Positions 26,201 through 33,779 of a DNA stretch of 64,000 bases are shown piece by piece. The notes under the pieces were generated by a model. That model saw nothing but the letters and a program-made list of their open reading frames with translations. It was not told the DNA's origin and did no database searches. The translations under genes and the position numbers were made by a program. Every line of letters begins with the position of its first letter. Position 1 is the stretch's first letter. Where the stretch lies: assembly GCA_046052065.1 (NCBI GenBank), contig JBJOND010000001.1, positions 1 to 64,000 of the forward strand, given 5' to 3'. This DNA is from CAINEC01 sp046052065 (lineage in GTDB: Bacteria; Bacteroidota; Bacteroidia; AKYH767-A; OLB10).

Positions 26201-26267
26201 CCGATTGTGCAAGTAATTGCGATACAGGCCAAATAATAGTGAATAAGAATGTTAGTATTTTCTTCAT
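23253..26267 (-). CDS. Large secreted amidohydrolase (two amidohydrolase-like halves)
   Basis: 1004 residues; signal peptide 1-20. The N-half (about 30-420) follows the fold but lacks HxH (reads IIPSFIDIYSNYGQP). A beta-rich linker at about 430-560 is followed by an active-looking C-half: MIDEHSHIAVEGD (HxH), ITCHSYQQGE, NTFTHILEGY, TALNSDD, then ALKFVTLNPAILLHIDNRVGSIKEGKDADVVIWDGNP. That set gives the usual two His + His + His + Asp metal ligands. Probably periplasmic or outer-surface hydrolase of cyclic amides, dipeptides or similar; substrate unknown. First gene of the five-gene operon. Confidence 0.88.
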   Translation of the reverse strand: MKKILTFLFTIIWPVSQLLAQSAQPTQALSDPRVFTYAFTHAEIWQDDKTILTDATLIIKANKIIAVGNNIPVPSDAVIYDLKGKRIIPSFIDIYSNYGQPEVKRNDRVRGPQYNTQTKGAFSWNQAIKAEYNASTNFVIDDKKAGEIRNIGFGSVLTFQNDGIARGSAAFVLLGKKDEGVQLFKEKVAAMYSFNKGSSTQEYPSSLMGTIALLRQTYLDASWYKTVKERDNNLSLTAWNDLQLLPQIFEVNNYRSLLRADRLGDEFGVQYILKGAGDEYLRLNDIKATGASLIIPVNFPEGFDVSNPFDAANVSLADLKKWDYAPYNLYYLDSANVNYCITLSGCKDAKAFAKNLQRLSSTGLTSQKLLKALTLTPAKLLKIDNQTGAIKKDMLANFLICSGDVFTKEGVLLENWIGGERYVINEDDSIDIRGVYELKTAEGNNYQMDISGNKSQPEVTISIDTVKVKVEFVKDILQYTFRFEPVKGKGYTRLNGQFDNINHEFKGQLQNNNGEWTVWSAKQTASFTDKKDSASNKTNSNAPALAELTYPLSGFGRKSIPLEHPVLIKNITVWTNEKEGILKNTDVLIFKGKITKVGSIDEKMLKLSGLEIIDGTNLHLTAGMIDEHSHIAVEGDVNEGTETITAEVRIGDVINPDDINIYRQLAGGVTTSHLLHGSANAIGGQTELIKLRWGMNAEQMKFEGADSFIKFALGENVKQTNWGDMNTIRYPQTRMGVEQVYMDGFTRAREYQNKWTNYNKSGGKLQMPRKDLELEALSDILNKKLFITCHSYQQGEINMLMHVADTFNFRINTFTHILEGYKVADKMKKHGVGASTFSDWWAYKFEVIEAIPHNARILHDMGIVTALNSDDAEMARRLNQEAAKAIKYGNVSEEDALKFVTLNPAILLHIDNRVGSIKEGKDADVVIWDGNPLSIYAKVQKTFVDGICYYDVKEEEQMVINAHQEKTRLMNKSLDEKGKGANMGKPSFKMEEFNHCNNKEQLPH

Positions 26268-26359
26268 TGTAGGGTCGAAGTTGCTTTACGAAGGTAATAG
26301 TTTTACCCAATCAAATATATGATGGTTAAAAATCTATTAACCATCAATTGTCAGATATT

Positions 26360-27886
26360 ATGGCTTCGTTGAAACAAACTGCTGAACCTCTTTTGAATCT
26401 ACATCGCATTCCTAAAACGAAGCAGGCGGTTGAGCACGTTCGAATGAAGTTATCTGAGAACAAAAGCGAAGAGGCAAAGTCGTTTATTAATAAATTGCTG
26501 GAGCTTTATTTAACGAGCCCCGGATTTAATGCCTTGCAGCTGTCTAAAGTTCGCATCAAACGCATGAAAGCAGATCATTATCGTGAAATGCTCCTATCTC
26601 TAGATGAAGAACTTAAATCGATATTAATAGAAGGGGAAACGAATTCATCAAATGCGACCAAAAAAGAGTCTACTGGTGAATTACATAGCCATGTAATCAA
26701 ATTAACAGAGGACCTTGCTATTCATCCCACTTACTCTATGCAAGATGAAGCGCAGGAATTTGAAGAATTATTAATAAGCAAAAACGAACCAGAGTTATTA
26801 TTATACCTTTTCAAAACGAGTCGTGCTTTTTATAAAAAAGCAGTTACTAAAGAAAAGACTCGTGATTTTTTAAGTAAGTATGAAACCGTTTTTAATCAGT
26901 CGAAAAATAATTTCTTACGAACGTACTATGGATTTATCCTTGATACGTTAGAACAGGATTTATTTACAGGTATATTAAAAGCAAATGAAGCAGAAGATCT
27001 TTTTAAGAATCTTGAACAACTACTACTTGAAGAATCATCAGAGGAAAACAAAGAAGAACTCTTATTAAACATTCTTAGATGTGGTGCCTTATTCCCAAAT
27101 ACTACAGAGATTCTAAAATCGTATATAAATGCAGCAGAGGAATTGCTGCAAAACAACGATCAGTTATCAGCAAGCAACAAAATCGTATTTAGCAGTTTAA
27201 TTGCACTTTATTCTTCAACGGCATCCAAGTCCTATCGAATAAAATTACTGAACGATGCAGAAAGTTTATTAGAGGAAGAAGACACTGCTCAAAAATCAAA
27301 ATTAAAAATCAATAAAGGAATTGTGCATTTGCATTTTGGAGAATTTGATGAAGCCAAGAAAAACTTCAATGCTGCAGAACACCTGATTTTTAAAACATCC
27401 TGGAAGAATATTGAAAGGAGGAATTCGTGGAAGGATATATGCTATTGGAGGAAATTCATTTTTGCAGAGATGATTTTAAGTAAAGATGTAATGTACAATC
27501 CTACGATGTTTAGCGATTTACAAAAAATCATTCACGATACTATGCAGGATTTCCAAGGACAATTTCAGTTAAAGTCTGAGATTGAAGCCATGCAGAATTT
27601 TGTTAGTCATAAATGGAATGATGCTATCGAAAAATACAAACTCGCCAATCAATATTATGATGCTCCGCATTATCCATTCGATTATTATTTTAATCAGGCT
27701 ATGATTGCTATCCTGACAGATAAAAAGGAAACAAAATTTATTACTAAATTAAAATCATCCGAGAGCTTGTTTTTTTCTACGACTGCTATTTCGATTCTAA
27801 CAAATGCAAAAATGTTTTTCAAAGAAAATAAATCATCCGAAATTTATCAGGTTGACCAATTACACGAAAACAATAAACATTTATAA
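26360..27886 (+). CDS. Hypothetical all-helical protein
   Basis: 508 residues from ATG 26360 (an in-frame TTG 12 bp earlier is less likely). No signal peptide or membrane segment. Entirely helical and rich in Glu, Lys and Leu, with TPR/HAT-like arrays, for instance KLKINKGIVHLHFGEFDEAKKNFNAAEHLIF and KWNDAIEKYKLANQYYDAPHYPFDYYFNQAMI. No known family recognised; helical-repeat scaffolds of this sort usually bind proteins. Divergent from the amidohydrolase operon. Confidence 0.7.
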   Translation: MASLKQTAEPLLNLHRIPKTKQAVEHVRMKLSENKSEEAKSFINKLLELYLTSPGFNALQLSKVRIKRMKADHYREMLLSLDEELKSILIEGETNSSNATKKESTGELHSHVIKLTEDLAIHPTYSMQDEAQEFEELLISKNEPELLLYLFKTSRAFYKKAVTKEKTRDFLSKYETVFNQSKNNFLRTYYGFILDTLEQDLFTGILKANEAEDLFKNLEQLLLEESSEENKEELLLNILRCGALFPNTTEILKSYINAAEELLQNNDQLSASNKIVFSSLIALYSSTASKSYRIKLLNDAESLLEEEDTAQKSKLKINKGIVHLHFGEFDEAKKNFNAAEHLIFKTSWKNIERRNSWKDICYWRKFIFAEMILSKDVMYNPTMFSDLQKIIHDTMQDFQGQFQLKSEIEAMQNFVSHKWNDAIEKYKLANQYYDAPHYPFDYYFNQAMIAILTDKKETKFITKLKSSESLFFSTTAISILTNAKMFFKENKSSEIYQVDQLHENNKHL

Positions 27887-27955
27887 TCGCTCTGACATCA
27901 ACTAATTTTCTGTTACTTTACAGAATTGCAAATTGTTTAAGCACTAAAACATCCA

Positions 27956-28627
27956 ATGAATTTATCCAACAGAAAAGATATCATCTTTGTCATCCTGGCA
28001 GGGTTCTTTATCACTAATGCAATTGTAGCCGAATTAATTGGTGGTAAGCTCGTAGAATTCTTTGGATTGTTCACTCAAAGTATCGGAATTATTCTTTGGC
28101 CGGTCGTGTTTGTAATGACCGATTTAATCAATGAATACTATGGGAAAAGTGGCGTAAGAAAACTAACATTCATTACAATTGGTTTAATTATCTACACTTA
28201 TTTTATCCTCACGATTGGCCTCAACTTAAATGCAACTTCTTTTAGCCCCGTAAATGATGCAGCATTTAAAACGGTATTCGGACAAAGTCAGTGGATCATT
28301 GTTGGTAGCATCATCGCCTTTTTATGCTCACAATTAGTAGACGTTTATTTCTTTTGGGTATTCAGAAAAATGACGAACGGAAAAATGATTTGGTTCCGAG
28401 CAACAGCCAGCACAGTGATAAGCCAGCTCTTCGATACCTTCATTGTACAGTTTATTGCCTTTGTTCTACCTGGATATTGGTCGTTTGATGAATTTCTACA
28501 CAACGCAGCCATTGGCTATGTGTTCAAATTAATGATAGCAGTTGCATTAATTCCGATGATTTACATCCTGCACAATGTAATTAGCAGATACATGCATCCA
28601 GAGCTTAAAGAAGCTGCTGGCAACTAA
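27956..28627 (+). CDS. yhhQ: Queuosine precursor transporter (YhhQ/VUT family)
   Basis: 223 residues with six predicted membrane helices. The diagnostic segment WPVVFVMTDLINEYYGKSGVRKLTFI lies near residues 49-74, and the family-typical FDTFIVQFIAFVLPG occurs near 158. Imports queuine or preQ0/preQ1 for tRNA modification. No queuosine enzymes are seen nearby. Start ATG 27956; the closest upstream box is imperfect (TTACTTTA). Confidence 0.9.
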   Translation: MNLSNRKDIIFVILAGFFITNAIVAELIGGKLVEFFGLFTQSIGIILWPVVFVMTDLINEYYGKSGVRKLTFITIGLIIYTYFILTIGLNLNATSFSPVNDAAFKTVFGQSQWIIVGSIIAFLCSQLVDVYFFWVFRKMTNGKMIWFRATASTVISQLFDTFIVQFIAFVLPGYWSFDEFLHNAAIGYVFKLMIAVALIPMIYILHNVISRYMHPELKEAAGN

Positions 28628-28651
28628 GAGAAATATCAACTATTAGTTTTA

Positions 28652-29080
28652 CTAATCAACTGTTGCAATCACTTTTAATTCGATTGCAATCGGTGTTGGC
28701 AAGCAATTAATCTCGCAAGTAGTTCTACAAGGTAAATTATCTTTGAAGTATTCTGCGTAAATACGATTGTATGTTTTGAAATCGTCTTTCATATTCGTAA
28801 GAAAAACAGTCACGTCTACAATTTTATCCCAGCTTGAACCTGCATCTTCTAAGATATAACGAATATTACGAAATACAGAATGACATTGAGCTTCGATATC
28901 GTAAGAAGTAATATTTCCATTCTCATCTAATTCAACACCGGGAATTTTCTTTTCTCCTCTTTCACGAGGACCAACACCAGATAAAAACAATAAATTTCCT
29001 ACACGACGAGCATGAGGATATAAACCTACTGGCTCAGGTGCCTTTGATGAATTAATTCGGTTCGTAGAGTTGTCTGTCAT
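28652..29080 (-). CDS. RidA-family deaminase, likely 2-aminomuconate deaminase
   Basis: 142 residues, the chorismate-mutase-like trimer fold of the Rid family. Instead of the usual GPYSQA motif it reads APEPVGLYPHARRVGNLLFLSGVGPR near residues 14-39, and ends CEINCLPTPIAIELKVIATVD. PxGxYPHA with this length is, to my knowledge, typical of 2-aminomuconate deaminases of tryptophan/anthranilate breakdown. That fits the tryptophan dioxygenase at 10.4 kb. Its first 29 bp overlap the end of the Ig-like lipoprotein gene, so it is the last gene of that operon. Generic imine deaminase activity is the alternative. Confidence 0.82.
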   Translation of the reverse strand: MTDNSTNRINSSKAPEPVGLYPHARRVGNLLFLSGVGPRERGEKKIPGVELDENGNITSYDIEAQCHSVFRNIRYILEDAGSSWDKIVDVTVFLTNMKDDFKTYNRIYAEYFKDNLPCRTTCEINCLPTPIAIELKVIATVD

Positions 29081-30662
29081 TTTCTTTGATAAGTTTTAAT
29101 TGAACATCTAAATCCCAGTTAGCACGAACAGTAAATAAATCTGTTAACCATACTTTCTCGGGTTGTTTTTTATTTAATAGGGCTTGCGATAATTGCTGAT
29201 TGTTATCTTCATCATCAACTACTCGGATAAAATATTTTCCAGGTGTCACATAATCAAAATGGAATTCGTTTATCGATTGCCCTTTTAAAAGTCGTTGCTG
29301 GCTAACCACATGATAGTCGCTGTTGAGCAATTGAATTAAATACGGATTACTATTTACTTTATACTCAAGATGTGCAATAATATTTCCTGAATGTTCACGA
29401 TCAGCGAACGAAATATAAATTTGCATACTATCATTTTTATTTCCGTAAATATCCTGAATAGTTTCTTTTGGCAACATCAATTGATATCTTTCTCCACGGG
29501 CAAATGAATAGTTGTTTAATCGCAATTTGTTTGGAGCTTCTTCAGAAAAATAAATCGAATCTATCAAAATAGTATCCTTAAATAGCAAAGCGGGTACTTG
29601 CATCTTTTCTAACGGATGATTACTAATTAATCGTAATGTATCAGAAGTAGTTTGAATATTCTTCCATTCGAAATTTAATGAATTTGATTTTTTTTCACTG
29701 AAGTCAATTTGCAACGTATCGTTTACATTTTTACCATCAGTAATTAAAAACTGCACTTCTTTAATTGATGAATCTTTCAAGCTAATGAAAAGTGAATCGC
29801 CATTTTGAGTTGGCAAATAATAAAAATCTTTATCGGAATACTTATTTCCAATATCGCTGCAATTTAATTGCACTGGAAGATTATAAACCACTAATGCTGT
29901 AGTTCTATCAAGCAAACTAGATTTTACCAAACGAATTTCTTTCGGAGCTTGTTTAAAAGTGTAGATATTGACTTCGTCATTAATTGGTAAATCAAGTAAA
30001 CTACTTATAAATCCAACTGACTCATCGCTATCTGCTAAATAATTATTGTTTTTATCATCAACAGCAACGATATAATAACTTCCTTTTTTCAGATTGTTGA
30101 TTTTGAAAAACCCATTTTCATCTGTTTTACCAAAATAAGTAGGCTTCTCTTTTAAGACTTCCTCTAAATTACTGCGATCAACTATTTCGTATAGCAATAA
30201 ACTATATTTTGCACAAGGCTTTAATGTCTCCGCCTCTTTTACAATTCCTTTGATAACTAATGAATCAATTGAATCACCTGTTGAAAATACATATCGGATG
30301 GTATCGTTTACATTTCCTTCATGAACATCTGCAATAGCTTTTCCAAAATTTATTGCATACGTCGTATTTGATTGCAATAGACTATCAAACGTAATAACTA
30401 CCGATTTTTTATACGCCTTTATTGTTGGAGCCTTTGCAGGAATAGGTGAAATTAAAATCTGACTAGAAGCATCATTCAGTTGTACATATTCGTCAAAATT
30501 CAAAGTTATTTCTGATGCATTAAAATTCACAGAGTTGTTTTCAGGAATTGAATTTAGAAGCTGAGGTGGCACCTCATCTTTAGCACCACCAGTAGGCAAT
30601 ACTTTATTCGCGCACGACGAAATAAAAATCAAAATTACAATCCACCAACAACTGTATTTCAT
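29052..30662 (-). CDS. Lipoprotein with N-terminal Ig-like domain
   Basis: 536 residues. Lipobox SSC, Cys 17. Residues about 27-115 form a bacterial Ig-like (Big_5) domain: VLPTGGAKDEVPPQLLNSIPENNSVNF, ITLNFDEYVQLND and the FGKAIADVHEGNVNDTIRYVFSTGDS segment. A carboxypeptidase-regulatory-like turn follows (FKINNLKKGSYYIVAVDDKNNN, YLADSDE). This is a widespread single-copy Bacteroidota surface/periplasmic lipoprotein of unknown function. Overlaps fRMsr by 4 bp upstream and RidA by 29 bp downstream. Confidence 0.85.
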   Translation of the reverse strand: MKYSCWWIVILIFISSCANKVLPTGGAKDEVPPQLLNSIPENNSVNFNASEITLNFDEYVQLNDASSQILISPIPAKAPTIKAYKKSVVITFDSLLQSNTTYAINFGKAIADVHEGNVNDTIRYVFSTGDSIDSLVIKGIVKEAETLKPCAKYSLLLYEIVDRSNLEEVLKEKPTYFGKTDENGFFKINNLKKGSYYIVAVDDKNNNYLADSDESVGFISSLLDLPINDEVNIYTFKQAPKEIRLVKSSLLDRTTALVVYNLPVQLNCSDIGNKYSDKDFYYLPTQNGDSLFISLKDSSIKEVQFLITDGKNVNDTLQIDFSEKKSNSLNFEWKNIQTTSDTLRLISNHPLEKMQVPALLFKDTILIDSIYFSEEAPNKLRLNNYSFARGERYQLMLPKETIQDIYGNKNDSMQIYISFADREHSGNIIAHLEYKVNSNPYLIQLLNSDYHVVSQQRLLKGQSINEFHFDYVTPGKYFIRVVDDEDNNQQLSQALLNKKQPEKVWLTDLFTVRANWDLDVQLKLIKENDRQLYEPN

Positions 30663-31159
30663 GCAAGCGACTCTTTATACAATGTTTGAACAATTGAAAT
30701 CACCTTCGATAAATAAATCGCATCAACTTCATCAAAACTATTTAACGATTCACTATCGATATCTAAAACCATTCGCACTCTATCGTCAACAATTACTGGC
30801 AATACAATTTCTGATTTTGATAAAGAACTACATGAGATATGTCCGGGAAATTCATCTACATTGGGAACAATAATTACTCGTCCCTCCATCCAAGCTTTTC
30901 CACATACACCCTTGCCATAAAAAATACGCGTACAAGCAATAGGACCTTGAAATGGACCCAACACGAGCTCTTCCGCTTTCACAAAATAAACACCTACCCA
31001 TAAATGATTAAAAGTACTTTTTATGATGGCAACTATATTTGAAATATTCGCAATGAAATCTGTTTCCCCTTTTACAATTGCTTCCACTTGAGGTAACATT
31101 ACTTTGTATTGCTCCTCCTTTCCAAGTTCTTTTGATGCTATGATTAAATCTTCAGCCAT
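30659..31159 (-). CDS. msrC: Free methionine-(R)-sulfoxide reductase (GAF domain)
   Basis: 166 residues forming one GAF domain. The three catalytic cysteines are all present, Cys76 (GPIACTRI), Cys86 (KGVCGKAW) and Cys110 (HISCSS), with the 10 and 24 residue spacing of the E. coli enzyme. The SKSEIVLPVIVDD and VLDIDSESLNSF segments complete the family signature. It reduces free Met-R-sulfoxide with thioredoxin. A TATCTTTG box ends 5 nt before the ATG, so the operon transcript may be leaderless. First gene of a three-gene operon. Confidence 0.93.
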   Translation of the reverse strand: MAEDLIIASKELGKEEQYKVMLPQVEAIVKGETDFIANISNIVAIIKSTFNHLWVGVYFVKAEELVLGPFQGPIACTRIFYGKGVCGKAWMEGRVIIVPNVDEFPGHISCSSLSKSEIVLPVIVDDRVRMVLDIDSESLNSFDEVDAIYLSKVISIVQTLYKESLA

Positions 31160-31164
31160 TGTTG

Positions 31165-31172
31165 CAAAGATA
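31165..31172 (-). promoter_or_regulatory. -7 box directly before the fRMsr start
   Basis: TATCTTTG on the minus strand ends 5 nt before ATG 31159. Confidence 0.55.
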
Positions 31173-31182
31173 TTAATCTTTA

Positions 31183-31884
31183 CTATTCTGCATAGGCGAT
31201 TGTAGCTATTGTCACCTTACATCCGTCAATCTTATTAAACAACTGCACACATGCTGCCAGCGTACTTCCAGTCGTCATCACATCATCGACTAATAACAGA
31301 TGTTTGTTTTTTAATTCAGATGCCTTACTGACTTTAAAAACGGTGGCTACATTTTTAAAACGTTCAAAGCGGGATTTTTTAGTTTGGGTTGCATTATTCT
31401 TCACTCGCTTAAGGCAGTTTTTTAAAACAGGTTTGTTTAATTGTTTCGATATACCCTCGGCAAAACATAATGACTGATTATATCCTCTCACTTTCATTTT
31501 CTTTTTGTGAAGCGGAATTGCAATAATATAATCGATTGAGTGAAGTTTGTTTTCTGCCATTAATTCTGCGGCGTATAGCGAGCCAAGCTTCTCACCAATT
31601 TCTGGATTTTTCTTGTACTTCAACGTATGCAATAAACGCTGTATTCTTCCTCGCTTCTGAAAATAAAAAAATGCAAACGCAGCTTCTACCATTACCCTTC
31701 CCCAAAATTGTTTTTCCATCTTGTTATTCGCAAAACGATGGAAATTAGTCCTTGGTAATCCCACAATGCAATTTGTGCAAATTACATTTTCTCCTCTGAA
31801 TAATAGTTCTCCGCATGCGAAACAAATAGCCGGATAGAAAATGGCTAACGAATCTAATAGATAGGTCTTAATTAATTTTAACAT
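31183..31884 (-). CDS. comF: ComF-family phosphoribosyltransferase-like protein
   Basis: 233 residues. N-terminal zinc finger CFACGELLFRGENVICTNC (residues about 21-39), then a phosphoribosyltransferase domain with YIIAIPLHKKKMKVRGYNQS near 118 and the PRPP-binding motif LLVDDVMTTGSTLAAC near 197. In competent bacteria ComF works with ComFA/PriA during DNA uptake; elsewhere the role is open. A TAATTTTG box ends 4 nt before the ATG. Confidence 0.92.
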   Translation of the reverse strand: MLKLIKTYLLDSLAIFYPAICFACGELLFRGENVICTNCIVGLPRTNFHRFANNKMEKQFWGRVMVEAAFAFFYFQKRGRIQRLLHTLKYKKNPEIGEKLGSLYAAELMAENKLHSIDYIIAIPLHKKKMKVRGYNQSLCFAEGISKQLNKPVLKNCLKRVKNNATQTKKSRFERFKNVATVFKVSKASELKNKHLLLVDDVMTTGSTLAACVQLFNKIDGCKVTIATIAYAE

Positions 31885-31888
31885 GCAA

Positions 31889-31896
31889 CAAAATTA
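31889..31896 (-). promoter_or_regulatory. -7 box directly before the comF start
   Basis: TAATTTTG on the minus strand ends 4 nt before ATG 31884; a leaderless transcript is likely. Confidence 0.5.
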
Positions 31897-31940
31897 ATTG
31901 CTGCATACCTGATTAAACGACAATAAACATTTACAATCGT

Positions 31941-33149
31941 TTAATTAATATCGCCGTAATCTTCTATTTGAAAATTCAGATTATTAGGATAACGCTTGTA
32001 ATGCATTTGCTTTACAAGTCCTGAAAGAATTGCACGAAACTCCTGGATATTATTTTTATTGAGTGCCGATATAAAAACGGAAGTTAAATTTTCTTTAGCC
32101 ACCCACAACGACTTAAATTCATCGAGTGAAATATTTTCTTTTGTAAGCGGCGTTAAATCATCTTCTTCTTTGGGAACAAAACGATAAGCATCTATTTTAT
32201 TAAACACCATTAATATTGGTTTATCAATTGCGCCAATATCACCCAGCGTTTCATTCACTACTCGAATATGTTCTTCGAAATTATTATGAGAAATATCTAC
32301 AACATGAATAAGTATGTCTGCCTCTCTTACTTCATCCAAAGTTGACTTAAATGATTCAACCAAATCATGTGGCAACTTACGAATGAATCCAACAGTATCT
32401 GATAATAAAAATGGGATAGTATCTAAAACTACTTTTCTTACAGTTGTATCTAATGTTGCGAATAATTTATTTTCAGCAAAAACATCACTCTTGCTAAGCA
32501 CATTCATGATAGTGCTTTTTCCAACATTAGTATAACCTACTAAAGCAACACGAATTATTTCCCCTCTTCTTTTTCGCTGTGTTGAATTTTGCTTGTCTAT
32601 GTCAGATAGGCGTTCCCGTAGTTTGCTTAGCTTATCTCTAATTACCCTTCGGTCAGTCTCAATTTCTGTTTCTCCCGGACCACGCATACCAATACCTCCA
32701 CGTTGCTTCTCGAGATGTGTCCACATTCGGGTTAATCGAGGTAACAAATATTTATACTGTGCTAACTCAACCTGCGTTTTTGCTTGAGCTGTTCGTGCAC
32801 GCTTTGCAAATATGTCGAGAATTAATGTTGTTCTATCAAGCACCCTACAACCTATTACTCTTTCAATATTCTTAAGTTGCGAAGGTGTAAGCTCATCATC
32901 AAATATGGCTATCTGAATATCATTCGCTTTGATATAAGCTATAATCTCTTCGAGCTTCCCTTTACCAACAAATGTTCTAGTATCGGGCGAATCTAATCTT
33001 TGAATAAAACGCTTTACCGTAGCAGCGCCGGCCGTTTCAGATAAAAAAGCGAGCTCATCAAGATATTCATTTACCTTTTCGGCATCTTGAAAGCGGGTTA
33101 TTAATCCAACGAGTATTACACGTTCGGTAATCGGTGCTGTAGATATCAA
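31941..33149 (-). CDS. hflX: GTPase HflX
   Basis: 402 residues. The N-terminal HflX domain (TFVGKGKLEEI, IFDDELTPSQLKNIE, RARTAQAKTQVELAQYKYLLPRL, GGIGMRGPGETEIETDRR) precedes a G domain with G1 GYTNVGKST near 205, G3 DTVGFIRKLPHDL and G4 NKID. HflX splits stalled or hibernating 70S ribosomes. It lies 21 bp after the membrane-protein gene upstream and is probably co-transcribed with it. Confidence 0.96.
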   Translation of the reverse strand: MISTAPITERVILVGLITRFQDAEKVNEYLDELAFLSETAGAATVKRFIQRLDSPDTRTFVGKGKLEEIIAYIKANDIQIAIFDDELTPSQLKNIERVIGCRVLDRTTLILDIFAKRARTAQAKTQVELAQYKYLLPRLTRMWTHLEKQRGGIGMRGPGETEIETDRRVIRDKLSKLRERLSDIDKQNSTQRKRRGEIIRVALVGYTNVGKSTIMNVLSKSDVFAENKLFATLDTTVRKVVLDTIPFLLSDTVGFIRKLPHDLVESFKSTLDEVREADILIHVVDISHNNFEEHIRVVNETLGDIGAIDKPILMVFNKIDAYRFVPKEEDDLTPLTKENISLDEFKSLWVAKENLTSVFISALNKNNIQEFRAILSGLVKQMHYKRYPNNLNFQIEDYGDIN

Positions 33150-33170
33150 TTCTTATTTTCTCCTCAAATA

Positions 33171-33623
33171 TTAAAACCAGCCACGTCCAATTCCATCTGC
33201 GCGGAAAGGCCAAGGCATTGCTGCAATTATTACTAATAAAGCCAATCCAAACCAAATTAAAACTTGCTTGTACTTACCAGCATCCGTATCCATCTTTTTA
33301 GAACGAATATTACCGATTGTGATAAAAACGATGGCAATTATCATCATTGAAATATGCTCCACAGTCCAATAACGTAATGCTGTGGTTTTCATTGTAACAG
33401 CCATATTACTAAAATTTTGAGACCATCCTCTTGAAACATATAAAATAATTCCTATTACTAACTGCAAATGCGCGGCAATCATCGTAAATAAGGTACGTTT
33501 TCTATCGCTTGGAGTGTAAGGATTTTTGCCTGACGTACTCATAGCTGCTTTAACAATCGATACAATCATTAAAAGCAATAATGCCCATCTTAAGAATGAA
33601 TGAAGTTTAACAATGAATTCCAT
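33171..33623 (-). CDS. Four-helix membrane protein, unknown (cytochrome-b-like)
   Basis: 150 residues with four hydrophobic helices at about 8-28, 48-65, 88-107 and 120-138. Conserved-looking His residues lie in or beside helices (LHSFLRW, AAHLQLVIG, TVEHISMMI), a pattern that often ligates haem and has led to cytochrome-b-like labels for this Bacteroidota family. Function unknown. Its own TATTTTTG box lies 21 nt before the ATG; hflX follows. Confidence 0.65.
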   Translation of the reverse strand: MEFIVKLHSFLRWALLLLMIVSIVKAAMSTSGKNPYTPSDRKRTLFTMIAAHLQLVIGIILYVSRGWSQNFSNMAVTMKTTALRYWTVEHISMMIIAIVFITIGNIRSKKMDTDAGKYKQVLIWFGLALLVIIAAMPWPFRADGIGRGWF

Positions 33624-33644
33624 AGTTTTTTTTGGTTAAGTCTT

Positions 33645-33652
33645 CAAAAATA
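33645..33652 (-). promoter_or_regulatory. -7 box for the membrane protein-hflX unit
   Basis: TATTTTTG on the minus strand, ending 21 nt before ATG 33623. Confidence 0.5.
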
Positions 33653-33779
33653 CGAAAACAATAAAATGCTTTCCAAAATAATGAAAGATAGTTATGACAT
33701 ATTTATGACTATGAACGATTCATTTAAAGAATAATCGTAAATGAGGTAGCGTTTTATTGAAAACCAACAACAATTAGTT

